Shown here piece after piece: positions 42,568-51,401 of a stretch of 64,000 nt of DNA (position 1 is the stretch's first letter; the number at the start of each line of letters is the position of its first letter). A program made the translations under genes and the position numbers. Source of the stretch: Candidatus Izemoplasma sp. (GTDB lineage Bacteria; Bacillota_I; Bacilli_A; Izemoplasmatales; Izemoplasmataceae); NCBI GenBank assembly GCA_021736205.1, contig JAIPGF010000002.1, forward strand, positions 1 through 64,000, in the 5' to 3' direction. The notes beneath the pieces were generated by a model. It did no database searches and had not been told where the DNA came from. It worked only from the letters and a program-made list of their open reading frames with translations.

Positions 42568-43443
42568 ATGATTAAAACTACAAAACTAACGAAATATTAT
42601 AACAAGAATGCACGCGGGATCTTAGATGTCACATTAGATATTAAAAAGGGAGAGATATTTGGATTTATCGGGCCAAATGGTGCAGGAAAAAGCACAACAG
42701 TAAGAACCATTTTAAACCTTATTTTCCCTACTAGTGGAAAAGCAACTGTTAATGGACTAGATTGTGTAACTGATTCTGTGGAAATCCGAGATTTAGTGGG
42801 ATATATTCCTGGTGAGGTTCATTTTTATGGGGATATGATTGTATCTGAGTTTTTAGAATATGCGGCTAAGTTTACTAATCGTCCATATAAGAAACGTCAA
42901 GCGGAATTGATTGAAAAACTTGAACTTGATGTGTCACGTAAAATTGAAGATCTATCACTCGGAAATAAGAAAAAAGTAGCGATTGTACAAGCATTGCAAA
43001 CGAGCCCTAAAATTTTAATTTTAGATGAACCAACAAGTGGATTAGATCCCTTAATGCAAAACACATTTTTTACGATTATTAAAGAAGAGAAAAAACAAGG
43101 AACGACTATTTTCTTTAGTTCTCATATTTTAAAAGAAGTGCAAGAAATATGTGATCGTGTAGGGATTATCAAAGAAGGACGGTTAATTCAAGTAGAAACG
43201 GTTGAAGAAATTATGCAAGCACGTGCAAAAAGAGTTAGAATCAAGACAAGTGATACAATTAAAGAAACGGATGTTTTTGTTGATGTTATAAAAAACAATG
43301 GTTATATGTCTTTTGTTTATACCGGGAAAATTAACGATCTGCTTCAAAAACTAGAAAAAATTGATTTGCAAGATTTAACAATCACAGAACCTTCTTTAGA
43401 AGAAATTTTTATGCATTATTATGAACGAGAGGAGACAAAATGA
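42568..43443 (+). CDS. ABC transporter ATP-binding protein (CcmA/NatA type)
   Basis: This 291-residue ATPase belongs to an ABC-2 type exporter. Walker A is GPNGAGKST (about residues 34-42). The signature is LSLGNKKKVAIVQAL, an atypical LSxGN..K form common in this subfamily. Walker B is ILILDEPTSGLDPL and the H-loop is SSHIL. A 70-residue C-terminal extension is typical of antibiotic or lipid exporters. AGGAGGG precedes ATG 42568. The ATGA at its end overlaps the permease gene by 4 bp. Substrate unknown. Confidence 0.93.
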   Translation: MIKTTKLTKYYNKNARGILDVTLDIKKGEIFGFIGPNGAGKSTTVRTILNLIFPTSGKATVNGLDCVTDSVEIRDLVGYIPGEVHFYGDMIVSEFLEYAAKFTNRPYKKRQAELIEKLELDVSRKIEDLSLGNKKKVAIVQALQTSPKILILDEPTSGLDPLMQNTFFTIIKEEKKQGTTIFFSSHILKEVQEICDRVGIIKEGRLIQVETVEEIMQARAKRVRIKTSDTIKETDVFVDVIKNNGYMSFVYTGKINDLLQKLEKIDLQDLTITEPSLEEIFMHYYEREETK

Positions 43444-44243
43444 GAAATTTAATCTATGCTGAATTTAAAAGAAATTTTCGTTCATTATTACTTTGGACAG
43501 CAATCATTGTTGGATTAGCTGGCTTAATGCTTATTATGTTTCCTGCTTTTGAAGATGTTTTTTCAAATATTGAAGACTTATTAGCTGCTTATCCCGCTGA
43601 ATTTTTAGAAGTTTTCGGTATGGGAGAAGGGGGTCTTGATATGTCGAATATCTATGGTTGGTTTGGCATTGAAGGATATTTATTTGTTACGCTTATAGGT
43701 GGTAGTTATGCTGCTATCTTGGGAAGCAGTATTCTCAGCAAAGAAGAAGATGAACACACCATTGAATTTTTACTTGCTAAACCAATTAGCAGAACTAAAA
43801 TTCTTGTAGGAAAATGTGTGGTTATATTACTAAATCTAATAATAATGAATCTAGTAGTAAGTATTATATTATTAATTGCTTTTTCAGTTTATGGTGATTT
43901 AAATATTGTTGTATGGTTGCTTTACTCATTTGCACCACTCTTATTGCAATTATATTTAGCAGCTCTTGCTTTATTAGCAAGTATCTTTGTTACAAAATCA
44001 CGCAAAGTTATAAGTATTTCACTTGGTTTAGCAATTGGGCTATATGTAATTATGATTATTTCTGACCTTACTGATAAAGCTGAGTTTCTGAAATATATTA
44101 CCCCATATGAATATGTCAATGCCAAAGACATTGTCACAAATCATATGATTAGACCGTTATATTTGGGTATAGCATTAAGTGTCATAACTGTATCAGTATT
44201 AACAACGTGGCAATTGTATAAACGTAAAGATATAACAGTTTAA
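43440..44243 (+). CDS. ABC-2 type transporter permease
   Basis: This 267-residue permease has six hydrophobic helices in the ABC-2 pattern. After the first helix (LLLWTAIIVGLAGLMLIMF) comes an extracytoplasmic loop (FEDVFSNIEDLLAAYPAEFLEVFG), followed by ILSKEEDEHTIEFLLAKPISRTKILVGK, the coupling segment typical of ABC-2 permeases. It works with the overlapping upstream ATPase. Nothing in the pair identifies the cargo. Confidence 0.9.
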   Translation: MRNLIYAEFKRNFRSLLLWTAIIVGLAGLMLIMFPAFEDVFSNIEDLLAAYPAEFLEVFGMGEGGLDMSNIYGWFGIEGYLFVTLIGGSYAAILGSSILSKEEDEHTIEFLLAKPISRTKILVGKCVVILLNLIIMNLVVSIILLIAFSVYGDLNIVVWLLYSFAPLLLQLYLAALALLASIFVTKSRKVISISLGLAIGLYVIMIISDLTDKAEFLKYITPYEYVNAKDIVTNHMIRPLYLGIALSVITVSVLTTWQLYKRKDITV

Positions 44244-44256
44244 TAAACTACCACAA

Positions 44257-44303
44257 AAAAACACCTTTAAACCTGCAAGTTAAAGTTTAAGGGTGTTTTC
44301 GTA
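44257..44303 (+). terminator. Terminator after the ABC exporter
   Basis: AAAACACCTTTAAAC pairs with GTTTAAGGGTGTTTT (one bulge), then a T-rich stretch. Confidence 0.75.
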
Positions 44304-44318
44304 TTTTAATATAATTTT

Positions 44319-44546
44319 TCAGTCATGCAAGAGGTTAAAGTCAGCAGCGTTTAAAGCTTTTTCTATTATTTTTAGCGGTACATCTTTAGCAGTAGAAGCT
44401 TTTTTAAGCGTCATAATACGTCCCACCGTCTGCATCATTCTTGGTTTTGTAATATCTTTAAATCCTAGATCAAATAAGACTTGCTTTAATGTTGGATATG
44501 TATTAATAAGTGTGTAGATTTTAGTGTTCACAGAAACTTCTTTCAT
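44319..44546 (-). CDS. DUF1858-domain protein
   Basis: This 75-residue protein consists of one DUF1858 domain (YTLINTYPTLKQVLFDLGFK, then KPRMMQTVGRIMTLKKA). The domain is found with hybrid-cluster and iron-sulfur or NO-stress proteins, often fused to ScdA/RIC relatives. It starts one base after the scdA stop (ATG 44546) without a clear Shine-Dalgarno, so translation is probably coupled to scdA. A helper or regulatory role in Fe-S repair is inferred from that context only. Confidence 0.8.
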   Translation of the reverse strand: MKEVSVNTKIYTLINTYPTLKQVLFDLGFKDITKPRMMQTVGRIMTLKKASTAKDVPLKIIEKALNAADFNLLHD

Positions 44547-44547
44547 A

Positions 44548-45252
44548 TTATGCACTAGTTTCATATAGCGCAATTAAGCGTTTAAATAAAACATTGTTTT
44601 CTAAGTGAATATGGGTAAATGTATTTTGTTCTAAGTCTTCAAGGTACTCATATGTCTTAACAAACATCTCACACACATCTTCAGGAATCACATAATCATC
44701 TGTGATATCACGTAATTTTTTAAGCGCATCACCAACTTCTGAATGGTCATTTTTTAATTCATTAATAATCTTAACGGCTGTTTCTAGATCATTTTTATTG
44801 TTGCTTTTAAGGTAGTTTTCAATGGCGGGATACTGAGTTGTTTCCTCTTTAATTAAATGCATATCCATTTCTGTTTTCAATTGGTGAAATACTTTAAAAA
44901 CATCTGTTAGTTCTTTGTGATGATTCCCATGAACTCTCAGTATTTTTGTGGTAAGCTTACTGATAAGTGGGAGTCGTTCATAAAGATAAGCATGATGATT
45001 TTGCAGTATAATATTAATTAACGCATTTAGAGGAACAGTTGTATAATCTTTTGCCGATGTACGTAACGAATTATAATAATCATTTAATTGTGTTAATACT
45101 TCATTGATATCTAAATCAACTTCATTACATGCCGTTATTAAAGAACGGTCACCACCACAACAATAATCTATATTTAACGATTGAAAAATATCTGCTGCTT
45201 TCGGGAATTTACTAACGATATTCCCAATTGATTGTTCTTGATTAAATGTCAT
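44548..45252 (-). CDS. scdA: Iron-sulfur cluster repair di-iron protein (ScdA/YtfE/RIC)
   Basis: RIC proteins restore Fe-S clusters damaged by nitric oxide or peroxide. The N-terminal ScdA domain has IGNIVSKFPKAADIFQSLNI and DYCCGGDRSL. The C-terminal hemerythrin-like four-helix bundle has the His/Glu diiron ligands in NHHAYLYERL, HGNHHKEL, MHLIKEE and NDHSEV, HIHLENNVLF. Length 234 is typical. AAAGGATGA fixes ATG 45252. A TGTGA-N6-TCACA site centred 41.5 bp before the expected transcription start suggests activation by a CRP/FNR-family protein. Confidence 0.95.
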   Translation of the reverse strand: MTFNQEQSIGNIVSKFPKAADIFQSLNIDYCCGGDRSLITACNEVDLDINEVLTQLNDYYNSLRTSAKDYTTVPLNALINIILQNHHAYLYERLPLISKLTTKILRVHGNHHKELTDVFKVFHQLKTEMDMHLIKEETTQYPAIENYLKSNNKNDLETAVKIINELKNDHSEVGDALKKLRDITDDYVIPEDVCEMFVKTYEYLEDLEQNTFTHIHLENNVLFKRLIALYETSA

Positions 45253-45284
45253 AAAATCATCCTTTCTAAGATGTTTATACTCTA

Positions 45285-45327
45285 ATTATACACTAGAAAC
45301 AGAATGATGTATGTGATAAGAATCACA
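45285..45327 (-). promoter_or_regulatory. scdA promoter with a CRP/FNR-type site
   Basis: On the minus strand the -10 box is TATAAT (45290-45285) and no -35 consensus is present. TGTGATAAGAATCACA (45312-45327), a perfect TGTGA-N6-TCACA, is centred at 45319.5. That is 41.5 bp upstream of the start predicted from the -10 box (about 45278): the classical class II activator position. Confidence 0.65.
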
Positions 45328-45410
45328 ATGATGAATTAAGCATCTAGAGATTTAATCAAGCAAACAATATTTTTGAATCGTTAGAAAAATGAATAATGAT
45401 TATTTAACCA

Positions 45411-45450
45411 AAAAAAATCAGACTCAAGGGTAAAACCTTAAGGCTGATTT
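45411..45450 (-). terminator. Terminator of the M29 aminopeptidase gene
   Basis: On the minus strand AAATCAGCCTTAAGG pairs with CCCTTGAGTCTGATTT (imperfect), then a run of T's (complement of 45411-45417). Confidence 0.8.
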
Positions 45451-45463
45451 TATTGTTTAAAAC

Positions 45464-46699
45464 TTAAATAACATAATCACCATTTTTAAATATTTGAACT
45501 TCCTCATCATTTTCTTTTAAACCTATAACTTCTAAGTCTTTACTACCAAACATAAAATCAACATGGGTCATTGATTGATTTGATCCGACTTCTTCAAGTT
45601 CTTCTTTAGACATATCATTTCCATTTTTAACATTCATTGGATAAGCTCTACCTAGTGCCATATGACATGAGGCATTCTCATCAAATAGTGTATTAAAGAA
45701 TAAAGTATTGGACATTGAAATAGGCGAATGGTAACTAATTAAAGCGATTTCTCCTAGATAAGAACTACCATCATCAAATTCAATTAAATTTTTGAGTGAT
45801 GGTTCTGCTTTTTCAGCACCATAATCAACGACTTTACCATCTTTAAATTCTAACCAGAAATCTTCAATTAAATTCCCTTGGTAATTAAGTGGTTTAGTTG
45901 CGACAACTTTACCATTTACACCAAATTTATGAGGCATTGTGAAATTTTCTTCTGTTGGAATATTTGGATTGAAAGTAACACCATTTTTGCTAATTTCTCT
46001 GCCACCAGACCAGACATGATTTTTTACAAGATCAAGTGTAAAATCTGTCCCAATACTATTTTTAAATTTAAGTGTTTTGAATTGGTGGTCATTTAAAATG
46101 TTATTGTGTTTTAGTAATGCTTGATTGTGTTTTTTCCATTCTTTAACAGGATCATTGTCTGCTGTTACACGTGATGCTTTGAAAATCGCGTCCCATAATT
46201 TTTCAATAGCCTCATCTGTTTCTAACTCGGGGAAAACCTTTTGTGCCCAAACACTATTAGGTGCAGCTACAATACTCCACTGTGAACGATTACCCATCAT
46301 GTGCTCACGGAAGAAGTTTAACGCTTTACTTGTTGCCATACTACGTGTTTGCAAGCGTTTTGGATCAATGTCTTTGTTCAATCCTGGGAAGGGAGATGAT
46401 ACGCTAATAACGCAGCCCTCTTTTTCTGTGAAATCTTTGAATTTGTCAATCAGCCACGTTGGCACATCTTTTAATGTTTCAAGAGATTTGTTTGCTAACC
46501 CTAGTTTTCCAACAAAGGCATCATTCCAATTCACATGAACTTCCTTAGCACCAGCTTCATACGCATATTCTGTGATTAATCGTGTTAACTCACGTGTTTC
46601 AGTTGATGAATTAATCCATACAAGTTGATCTTTTTGTACGTTTGCTCCCATTTCAACTGCAAGGTGAGCATATTTGTTTAAGATTTTTTTATTTGGCAT
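45464..46699 (-). CDS. M29-family aminopeptidase (AmpS/PepS/AmpT type)
   Basis: This 411-residue cytosolic metallo-aminopeptidase of the M29 (thermophilic aminopeptidase) family releases N-terminal residues from peptides. Metal-ligand and family segments are seen in SYLGEIALISYHSPIS, FDENASCHMALGRAYP and SMTHVDFMFGSKDLEV. The N-terminal domain has LVWINSSTETRELTRLITEYAYEAGA. GAAAGGA upstream fixes ATG 46699; the longer in-frame extension has no site. It is divergent from the alpha-glucosidase gene. Confidence 0.92.
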   Translation of the reverse strand: MPNKKILNKYAHLAVEMGANVQKDQLVWINSSTETRELTRLITEYAYEAGAKEVHVNWNDAFVGKLGLANKSLETLKDVPTWLIDKFKDFTEKEGCVISVSSPFPGLNKDIDPKRLQTRSMATSKALNFFREHMMGNRSQWSIVAAPNSVWAQKVFPELETDEAIEKLWDAIFKASRVTADNDPVKEWKKHNQALLKHNNILNDHQFKTLKFKNSIGTDFTLDLVKNHVWSGGREISKNGVTFNPNIPTEENFTMPHKFGVNGKVVATKPLNYQGNLIEDFWLEFKDGKVVDYGAEKAEPSLKNLIEFDDGSSYLGEIALISYHSPISMSNTLFFNTLFDENASCHMALGRAYPMNVKNGNDMSKEELEEVGSNQSMTHVDFMFGSKDLEVIGLKENDEEVQIFKNGDYVI

Positions 46700-46721
46700 T
46701 AAAATCATTCCTTTCTGACAT

Positions 46722-46730
46722 ATTATAACA
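46722..46730 (-). promoter_or_regulatory. Extended -10 promoter of the aminopeptidase
   Basis: On the minus strand TGT-TATAAT (TATAAT = complement of 46722-46727) lies 23 bp before the start. The -35 region (TTCAAG-like) is poor. Confidence 0.5.
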
Positions 46731-46866
46731 CAATAGCGTTTACTTGAAAATAAATGTAATGTATTTTCTGATAGCGGTTTCATAATTTCATTAATCAATG
46801 AAATTTCAAATAATGTATAGTATAATAAGTACACAGTAAGATTTAAACTAAGAAAGGATTTTAACT

Positions 46867-48555
46867 ATGAAAGACTATTGGTGGCAAGAGGCCATAATAT
46901 ATCAAATATACTTAAGATCATTTTTTGATGGTAACAGCGATGGTATAGGAGATTTTAAAGGGTTAATTAAAAAATTAGATTATCTTGATGATTTAGGTGT
47001 TGATGCACTTTGGGTCTCACCGCACTATGAATCACCGATGGATGACAATGGCTATGATGTGAGTGATTATTATAAAGTCTCAAAAGATTATGGCACCATT
47101 GAAGATGTCAAAGAATTCATTAAAGAAGCACATAAAAGAGATATTAAGGTGTTATTTGATTTAGTGTTAAATCATACATCTGATGAACACAAATGGTTTC
47201 AGGCAGCAAAAGATCCTACACATAAAGATCATGAGAAATATCATGATTATTATATATGGCAATCACCTAAATATGATGATGAAGGCAATAAAAAACCCCC
47301 AACACAGTGGCGTAGTTGGTTTGGCGGAGGGGTTTGGGAGTATAATGAACCAACCGATGAATATTATCTTCACATATTTAGCAAAAAGATGCCGGATTTA
47401 AATTGGCGTAATGCATCGATGAAACGCGATTTAAAAAATATTACTAAATGGTGGATTGACCTGGGTGTAGATGGCTTTAGAGTCGATGCATCCAATCATT
47501 TAGAAAAAAATTGGAAATTCCCCGAAGCACACCCAGGGTATGAACACTTCTCTAGTTTACCCAAACATCATGATTATCTAGAAGAATTCGGGAAAGAACT
47601 TTTTATCCCCAATAATATTTTAACGATTGGAGAATCAGGAGGTGCATCACAAGAAGAAGCATTACAATATGCTGGATTTGACTCCAAAGAATTTGATTTA
47701 CTTATTCAATTTGGACATTGTTGGGCAGATAGTGATGACTCAAACAAATTAACTGAAGGTAAATGGGCTAAAGGACACCTTTATGTAAAAGATATAAAAA
47801 ACAGTTTTCAACGTTGGAACGATATGTTAAAAGACAAAGGATGGAACCTTATTTATTGGCATAATCACGATCAACCACGAGTTATTAGCCATTATGGCGA
47901 TGATAACATATACCATAACATCTCCGGAAAGATGTTATGTCAATCACTGTATTTTATGCCAGGAACCCCAATTATTTACCAAGGTGAGGAAATCGGTATG
48001 ACCAACGTTGATTATAAAAATTTACATAATTTTAGAGATGTTGAAGTTTTCACAGAATATAATAACTTTAAACAAAATTTAACCCCTGAACCAATTGCGA
48101 TGCAAGCATTAAGAGACAGAGCAAGAGATAATGCTCGCACTCCAATGCAGTGGGATAATACAATACATGCAGGGTTCAGTGACAAAACTCCTTGGATTAA
48201 TGTTGTTGGAAACTACAGGCAGATTAATGTACAAAAAGAATCGCAAGATACAAACTCAATATTAAACACGTATAAAAAAGTAATAAGACTAAGAAAAGAA
48301 TTGAACGTTGCATTTGGTAACTTAGAATTTATTGATATAGATAACGATGATTCCTACATTTATAAAAACGAATTAGCTGATAAAATAATTTTAAGTATTT
48401 CTAATTTCAGAGGAAAACATATTGGTGTAAATTTTGACTTTGATATCAGCGGTTACAGTCTTTTAATGAGTAATTATAAAGCACAAGTACTCGCAGAAAA
48501 AATGTTATTAAAACCGTATGAATCATTGGTATATATAAAAAATAAAGAGGTCTAA
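46867..48555 (+). CDS. Alpha-glucosidase, GH13 family (oligo-1,6-glucosidase-like)
   Basis: This 562-residue cytosolic glycoside hydrolase of family 13 cleaves terminal glucose from short alpha-glucans. The (beta/alpha)8 signatures are DLVLNHTSDEH (region I), the nucleophile Asp in GVDGFRVDASNH (region II; the usual VxN tail is changed to ASN), the acid/base Glu in TIGESGG and NHDQPR (region IV). The start IIYQIYLRSFFDGNSDGIGDF is standard. It is close to oligo-1,6-glucosidase or trehalose-6-phosphate hydrolase, which sequence alone cannot separate. An esterase gene follows after 2 bases. Confidence 0.9.
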   Translation: MKDYWWQEAIIYQIYLRSFFDGNSDGIGDFKGLIKKLDYLDDLGVDALWVSPHYESPMDDNGYDVSDYYKVSKDYGTIEDVKEFIKEAHKRDIKVLFDLVLNHTSDEHKWFQAAKDPTHKDHEKYHDYYIWQSPKYDDEGNKKPPTQWRSWFGGGVWEYNEPTDEYYLHIFSKKMPDLNWRNASMKRDLKNITKWWIDLGVDGFRVDASNHLEKNWKFPEAHPGYEHFSSLPKHHDYLEEFGKELFIPNNILTIGESGGASQEEALQYAGFDSKEFDLLIQFGHCWADSDDSNKLTEGKWAKGHLYVKDIKNSFQRWNDMLKDKGWNLIYWHNHDQPRVISHYGDDNIYHNISGKMLCQSLYFMPGTPIIYQGEEIGMTNVDYKNLHNFRDVEVFTEYNNFKQNLTPEPIAMQALRDRARDNARTPMQWDNTIHAGFSDKTPWINVVGNYRQINVQKESQDTNSILNTYKKVIRLRKELNVAFGNLEFIDIDNDDSYIYKNELADKIILSISNFRGKHIGVNFDFDISGYSLLMSNYKAQVLAEKMLLKPYESLVYIKNKEV

Positions 48556-48557
48556 TT

Positions 48558-49337
48558 ATGACAGAATATCATGTTTTATTCTTGTATTCTAATTATTTAA
48601 AAAGATCCATGAAAGTACTCTATTATCTACCCAAAAATTACGCTAAAACAGATAAACACTATCCTGTATTATATATGCATGATGGACAGAATCTGTTTGA
48701 TTCAGACATGGCAACTTATGGAACATCTTGGAACATTTTAGAAGCGTATGACCAAACAACAACCTTACCTGAATTAATTATTGTAGGCATAAAAACAGCG
48801 GGCAAAACCCGCGCTGATTTATTACTACCTACACCTTTTAAATACAAAGATGGCGCAACATATGGTGGCGATGCTGATAAGTATTTAATGTTTATTAAAG
48901 AAGAACTAAAACCTGTAATTGATCAACGTTTTAGAACATTGACCTCAGCTAAAGATACTGCATTGATGGGCTCTAGTTATGGTGGGGTAAACACAATCTA
49001 TGCAGCACTACATCACACGGATACTTTTTCGAAATTTGCTGCATTAAGTAATGCGTTATTTTACGGTCCGTTTTTATCTGACTTCATATCAGACATAAAC
49101 AGAAGTAAGCATTCTAATATCGATAAATTATATTTAGATGTCGGAACTAATGAAGCTAAAAATAACCAAGAATGTCAAAACTATATTAACGCCAATAAAG
49201 ACTTATACAAACCCTTTAAAGATTACTTAACAGAAGATAAACTCATCTTTAAACTTATTGAAGGTGGGATACATAATGAATCATCCTGGGCTAAACGGTT
49301 CCCAGATATTATACACTTTCTCTTTTCTGATTCATAA
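48558..49337 (+). CDS. Alpha/beta-hydrolase, putative esterase (EstD/IroE-type)
   Basis: This 259-residue serine hydrolase of the putative-esterase family (COG2819 type) has the oxyanion region VLYMHDGQNLFDSD (about residues 36-49). The nucleophile elbow is GSSYGG (G-x-S-x-G; Ser about 139), and the final His is in GGIHNESSWAKRFP. There is no signal peptide. Related proteins deacylate carbohydrates or siderophores. Its position 2 bases after the alpha-glucosidase hints at a carbohydrate ester, but that is inference. Confidence 0.85.
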   Translation: MTEYHVLFLYSNYLKRSMKVLYYLPKNYAKTDKHYPVLYMHDGQNLFDSDMATYGTSWNILEAYDQTTTLPELIIVGIKTAGKTRADLLLPTPFKYKDGATYGGDADKYLMFIKEELKPVIDQRFRTLTSAKDTALMGSSYGGVNTIYAALHHTDTFSKFAALSNALFYGPFLSDFISDINRSKHSNIDKLYLDVGTNEAKNNQECQNYINANKDLYKPFKDYLTEDKLIFKLIEGGIHNESSWAKRFPDIIHFLFSDS

Positions 49338-49357
49338 ACTCTTTTTCCATACCACCG

Positions 49358-49390
49358 AAAAATGGATGACTCACAATGTCATCCATTTTT
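49358..49390 (+). terminator. Rho-independent terminator after the esterase
   Basis: AAAAATGGATGAC pairs perfectly with GTCATCCATTTTT across a 7-base loop. Confidence 0.85.
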
Positions 49391-49500
49391 CAATGATGTA
49401 TAAAAATTTGTCATATTTTTCAATAAAAGCTGATTCAAAAATCTTTCTATTTAGCGTTAAATGTGATATATTATTAATAGATAAAAGTTGAGGTAAAAAA

Positions 49501-49893
49501 ATGACGAAAAACAAACAAAAAACAAGAAAAAAGATGCGTACAGAAATTGTACAAAAACTCTATGAAATTGATATTAATGAAGGACAAGCAGAATTTATAA
49601 ATGAGGAATCATTTGTTCGTGATGGGGTGCTTGGTGTTACTGAAAATCAAGACACGATAGATAAAGTCATTATCGATAACCTAACAGGTTGGCACTTAAA
49701 ACGCCTAACATATATTGATCGTGCAATTATCCGTTTTGCTACATATGAACTAAAATATACAAATACTGCTGTTGAAATTGTTATAAATGAAGCGTTGAAC
49801 TTAACACGCAAATTTTCTGATGAAGGAAACGACAAGATGGTTGGATTTACAAATAAAGTCTTAGATAACATCAAAAATAGCTTAAAAAAGTAG
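49501..49893 (+). CDS. nusB: Transcription antitermination protein NusB
   Basis: NusB binds boxA RNA with NusE (S10) and promotes rRNA transcription antitermination. The 130-residue helical protein shows the family pattern KTRKKMRTEIVQKLYEIDIN, TYIDRAIIRFATYELKYTNTAVEIVINEAL and KFSDEGNDKMVGFTNKVLDNI. GAGG precedes the ATG by 6 bases. It heads a run with xseA, xseB, dxs and recN, the known Firmicutes order. Confidence 0.95.
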   Translation: MTKNKQKTRKKMRTEIVQKLYEIDINEGQAEFINEESFVRDGVLGVTENQDTIDKVIIDNLTGWHLKRLTYIDRAIIRFATYELKYTNTAVEIVINEALNLTRKFSDEGNDKMVGFTNKVLDNIKNSLKK

Positions 49894-49900
49894 GGATATA

Positions 49901-51184
49901 ATGGATAAGCAATACTTAACAGTAACCGCTTTAACAAAATATATCAAATATAAGTTTGACAACGATGCACATTTAAAAAATGTGCTTTTAAAAGGTGAAA
50001 TATCAAATTTTAAACATCATTCTCGTGGTCATTTTTATTTAACACTGAAGGATGACAACGCACAAATTAGTGCGATTATGTTTGCGTCAAATTCAAAAAA
50101 AGTTAAATTCAAGCCTGAAGATGGAATGAGTGTTACTGTTGAAGGGTATTTAAGCGTTTATGAACGTACAGGACAATATCAAATATATATTACCAAGATG
50201 AATGAAACAGGACTTGGTAACTTATATGTTGCATTTGAGCAGTTAAAAAAAGATTTAGAAAAAGAAGGACTCTTTGATCAACGTCACAAAAAACAGATTC
50301 CATCATTTCCAAAAAATATTGCTGTTTTAACCAGTCCAACTGGCGCAGCAGTACGGGATATTATTCATACAGTTAATCGCCGATTCCCTCTTACACAAAT
50401 AACCGTTTATCCAACGCTTGTTCAAGGTGAATATGCAAAGGATAATATTGTTGAACAAATAAAAAAAGTCAACGCCAACAATCGCTGTGATGTTATTATT
50501 CTTGGTCGTGGTGGTGGAAGTATCGAAGATTTATGGCCATTTAATGAAGAGATAGTGGCTAGAGAAATTTTTTCCTCTAATATTCCTATTATTTCATCTG
50601 TAGGTCATGAGACAGACTTTACAATCAGTGATTTTGTAGCTGATTTAAGAGCACCGACACCCACAGGTGGTGCTGAAATTGCGGTGCCATCAAAGGAAGA
50701 GTTATTCAAGTATTTAAAAACGTTAAATACACAAAGTGATAACGCGTTAAAACGCTTATTAAAGAATCGCAAACGCTCATTTAAAAAAGTAAGAGATTCA
50801 ATTATATTTCACGATCCTATGCGCATTACAGAAGCAATGTCGAACAAATTAGATTATTTAACACAAAAGTTAAAGATACTCGCACCTATTGCGCGCATTG
50901 AACAAGCAAAAAAAGATCTTGTCAGTTTAGATAAACAATTAGGTAATACCTATCAAGATATTTTAAACCAAAAAACAAACCAATTTAAATACATATTAAA
51001 TACATTAAAACATGTTAATCCGTTAAATATCATGGAAAAAGGATACAGCTTAACAAAAAAAGAAGGCAAAATCATTAAAAGTATTAACGATATCACTCAG
51101 GGAGACTTGGTTGATGTGAATTTAAAAGATGGTGCGTTTAAAGCAGAAGTGAAGTCTTTGAGAAAGGAGACTGAAGATGAGTAA
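49901..51184 (+). CDS. xseA: Exodeoxyribonuclease VII large subunit
   Basis: XseA, with several XseB copies, degrades single-stranded DNA to oligonucleotides. The N-terminal OB-fold (VLLKGEISNFKHHSRGHFYLTLKD, about residues 28-50) binds ssDNA. The catalytic domain has VLTSPTGAAVRDI, ILGRGGGSIEDLWPFNEE and SSVGHETDFTISDFVADLRAPTP. The coiled-coil C-terminal part binds XseB. Length 427 is normal. XseB overlaps its end by 8 bp. Confidence 0.97.
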   Translation: MDKQYLTVTALTKYIKYKFDNDAHLKNVLLKGEISNFKHHSRGHFYLTLKDDNAQISAIMFASNSKKVKFKPEDGMSVTVEGYLSVYERTGQYQIYITKMNETGLGNLYVAFEQLKKDLEKEGLFDQRHKKQIPSFPKNIAVLTSPTGAAVRDIIHTVNRRFPLTQITVYPTLVQGEYAKDNIVEQIKKVNANNRCDVIILGRGGGSIEDLWPFNEEIVAREIFSSNIPIISSVGHETDFTISDFVADLRAPTPTGGAEIAVPSKEELFKYLKTLNTQSDNALKRLLKNRKRSFKKVRDSIIFHDPMRITEAMSNKLDYLTQKLKILAPIARIEQAKKDLVSLDKQLGNTYQDILNQKTNQFKYILNTLKHVNPLNIMEKGYSLTKKEGKIIKSINDITQGDLVDVNLKDGAFKAEVKSLRKETEDE

Positions 51185-51389
51185 AGAAAAATCATTCGAA
51201 GAAGCATTAGAAGAACTAGAAACGCTTGTTAAAGAATTAGAAAATGGCGATATTGAACTCAATGATGCTGTAGAGAAATACAATAAAGGAATGGAATTAT
51301 CAAAACATTGTCATACATTATTAAAAGATGCAGAAGAAGTCATTGTTAAGATGATGGAGGACAACCAACTTAAAGACTTTGATGAGTAG
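51177..51389 (+). CDS. xseB: Exodeoxyribonuclease VII small subunit
   Basis: This 70-residue helical hairpin is the small subunit of exonuclease VII. It shows the family pattern SFEEALEELETLVKELENGDIELNDAVEKYNKGMEL. Its ATG lies 8 bp inside xseA with AAAGGAG ahead, so the subunits are translationally coupled. In many Firmicutes ispA follows here; in this window dxs follows directly. Confidence 0.95.
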   Translation: MSKEKSFEEALEELETLVKELENGDIELNDAVEKYNKGMELSKHCHTLLKDAEEVIVKMMEDNQLKDFDE

Positions 51390-51401
51390 GAGATGGTGTG
51401 T

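Noticed and set aside
46125-46538. Long + strand ORF (137 codons) inside the aminopeptidase gene
   Set aside because: It is antisense to a clearly conserved M29 gene, has no ribosome binding site and no recognisable family features.
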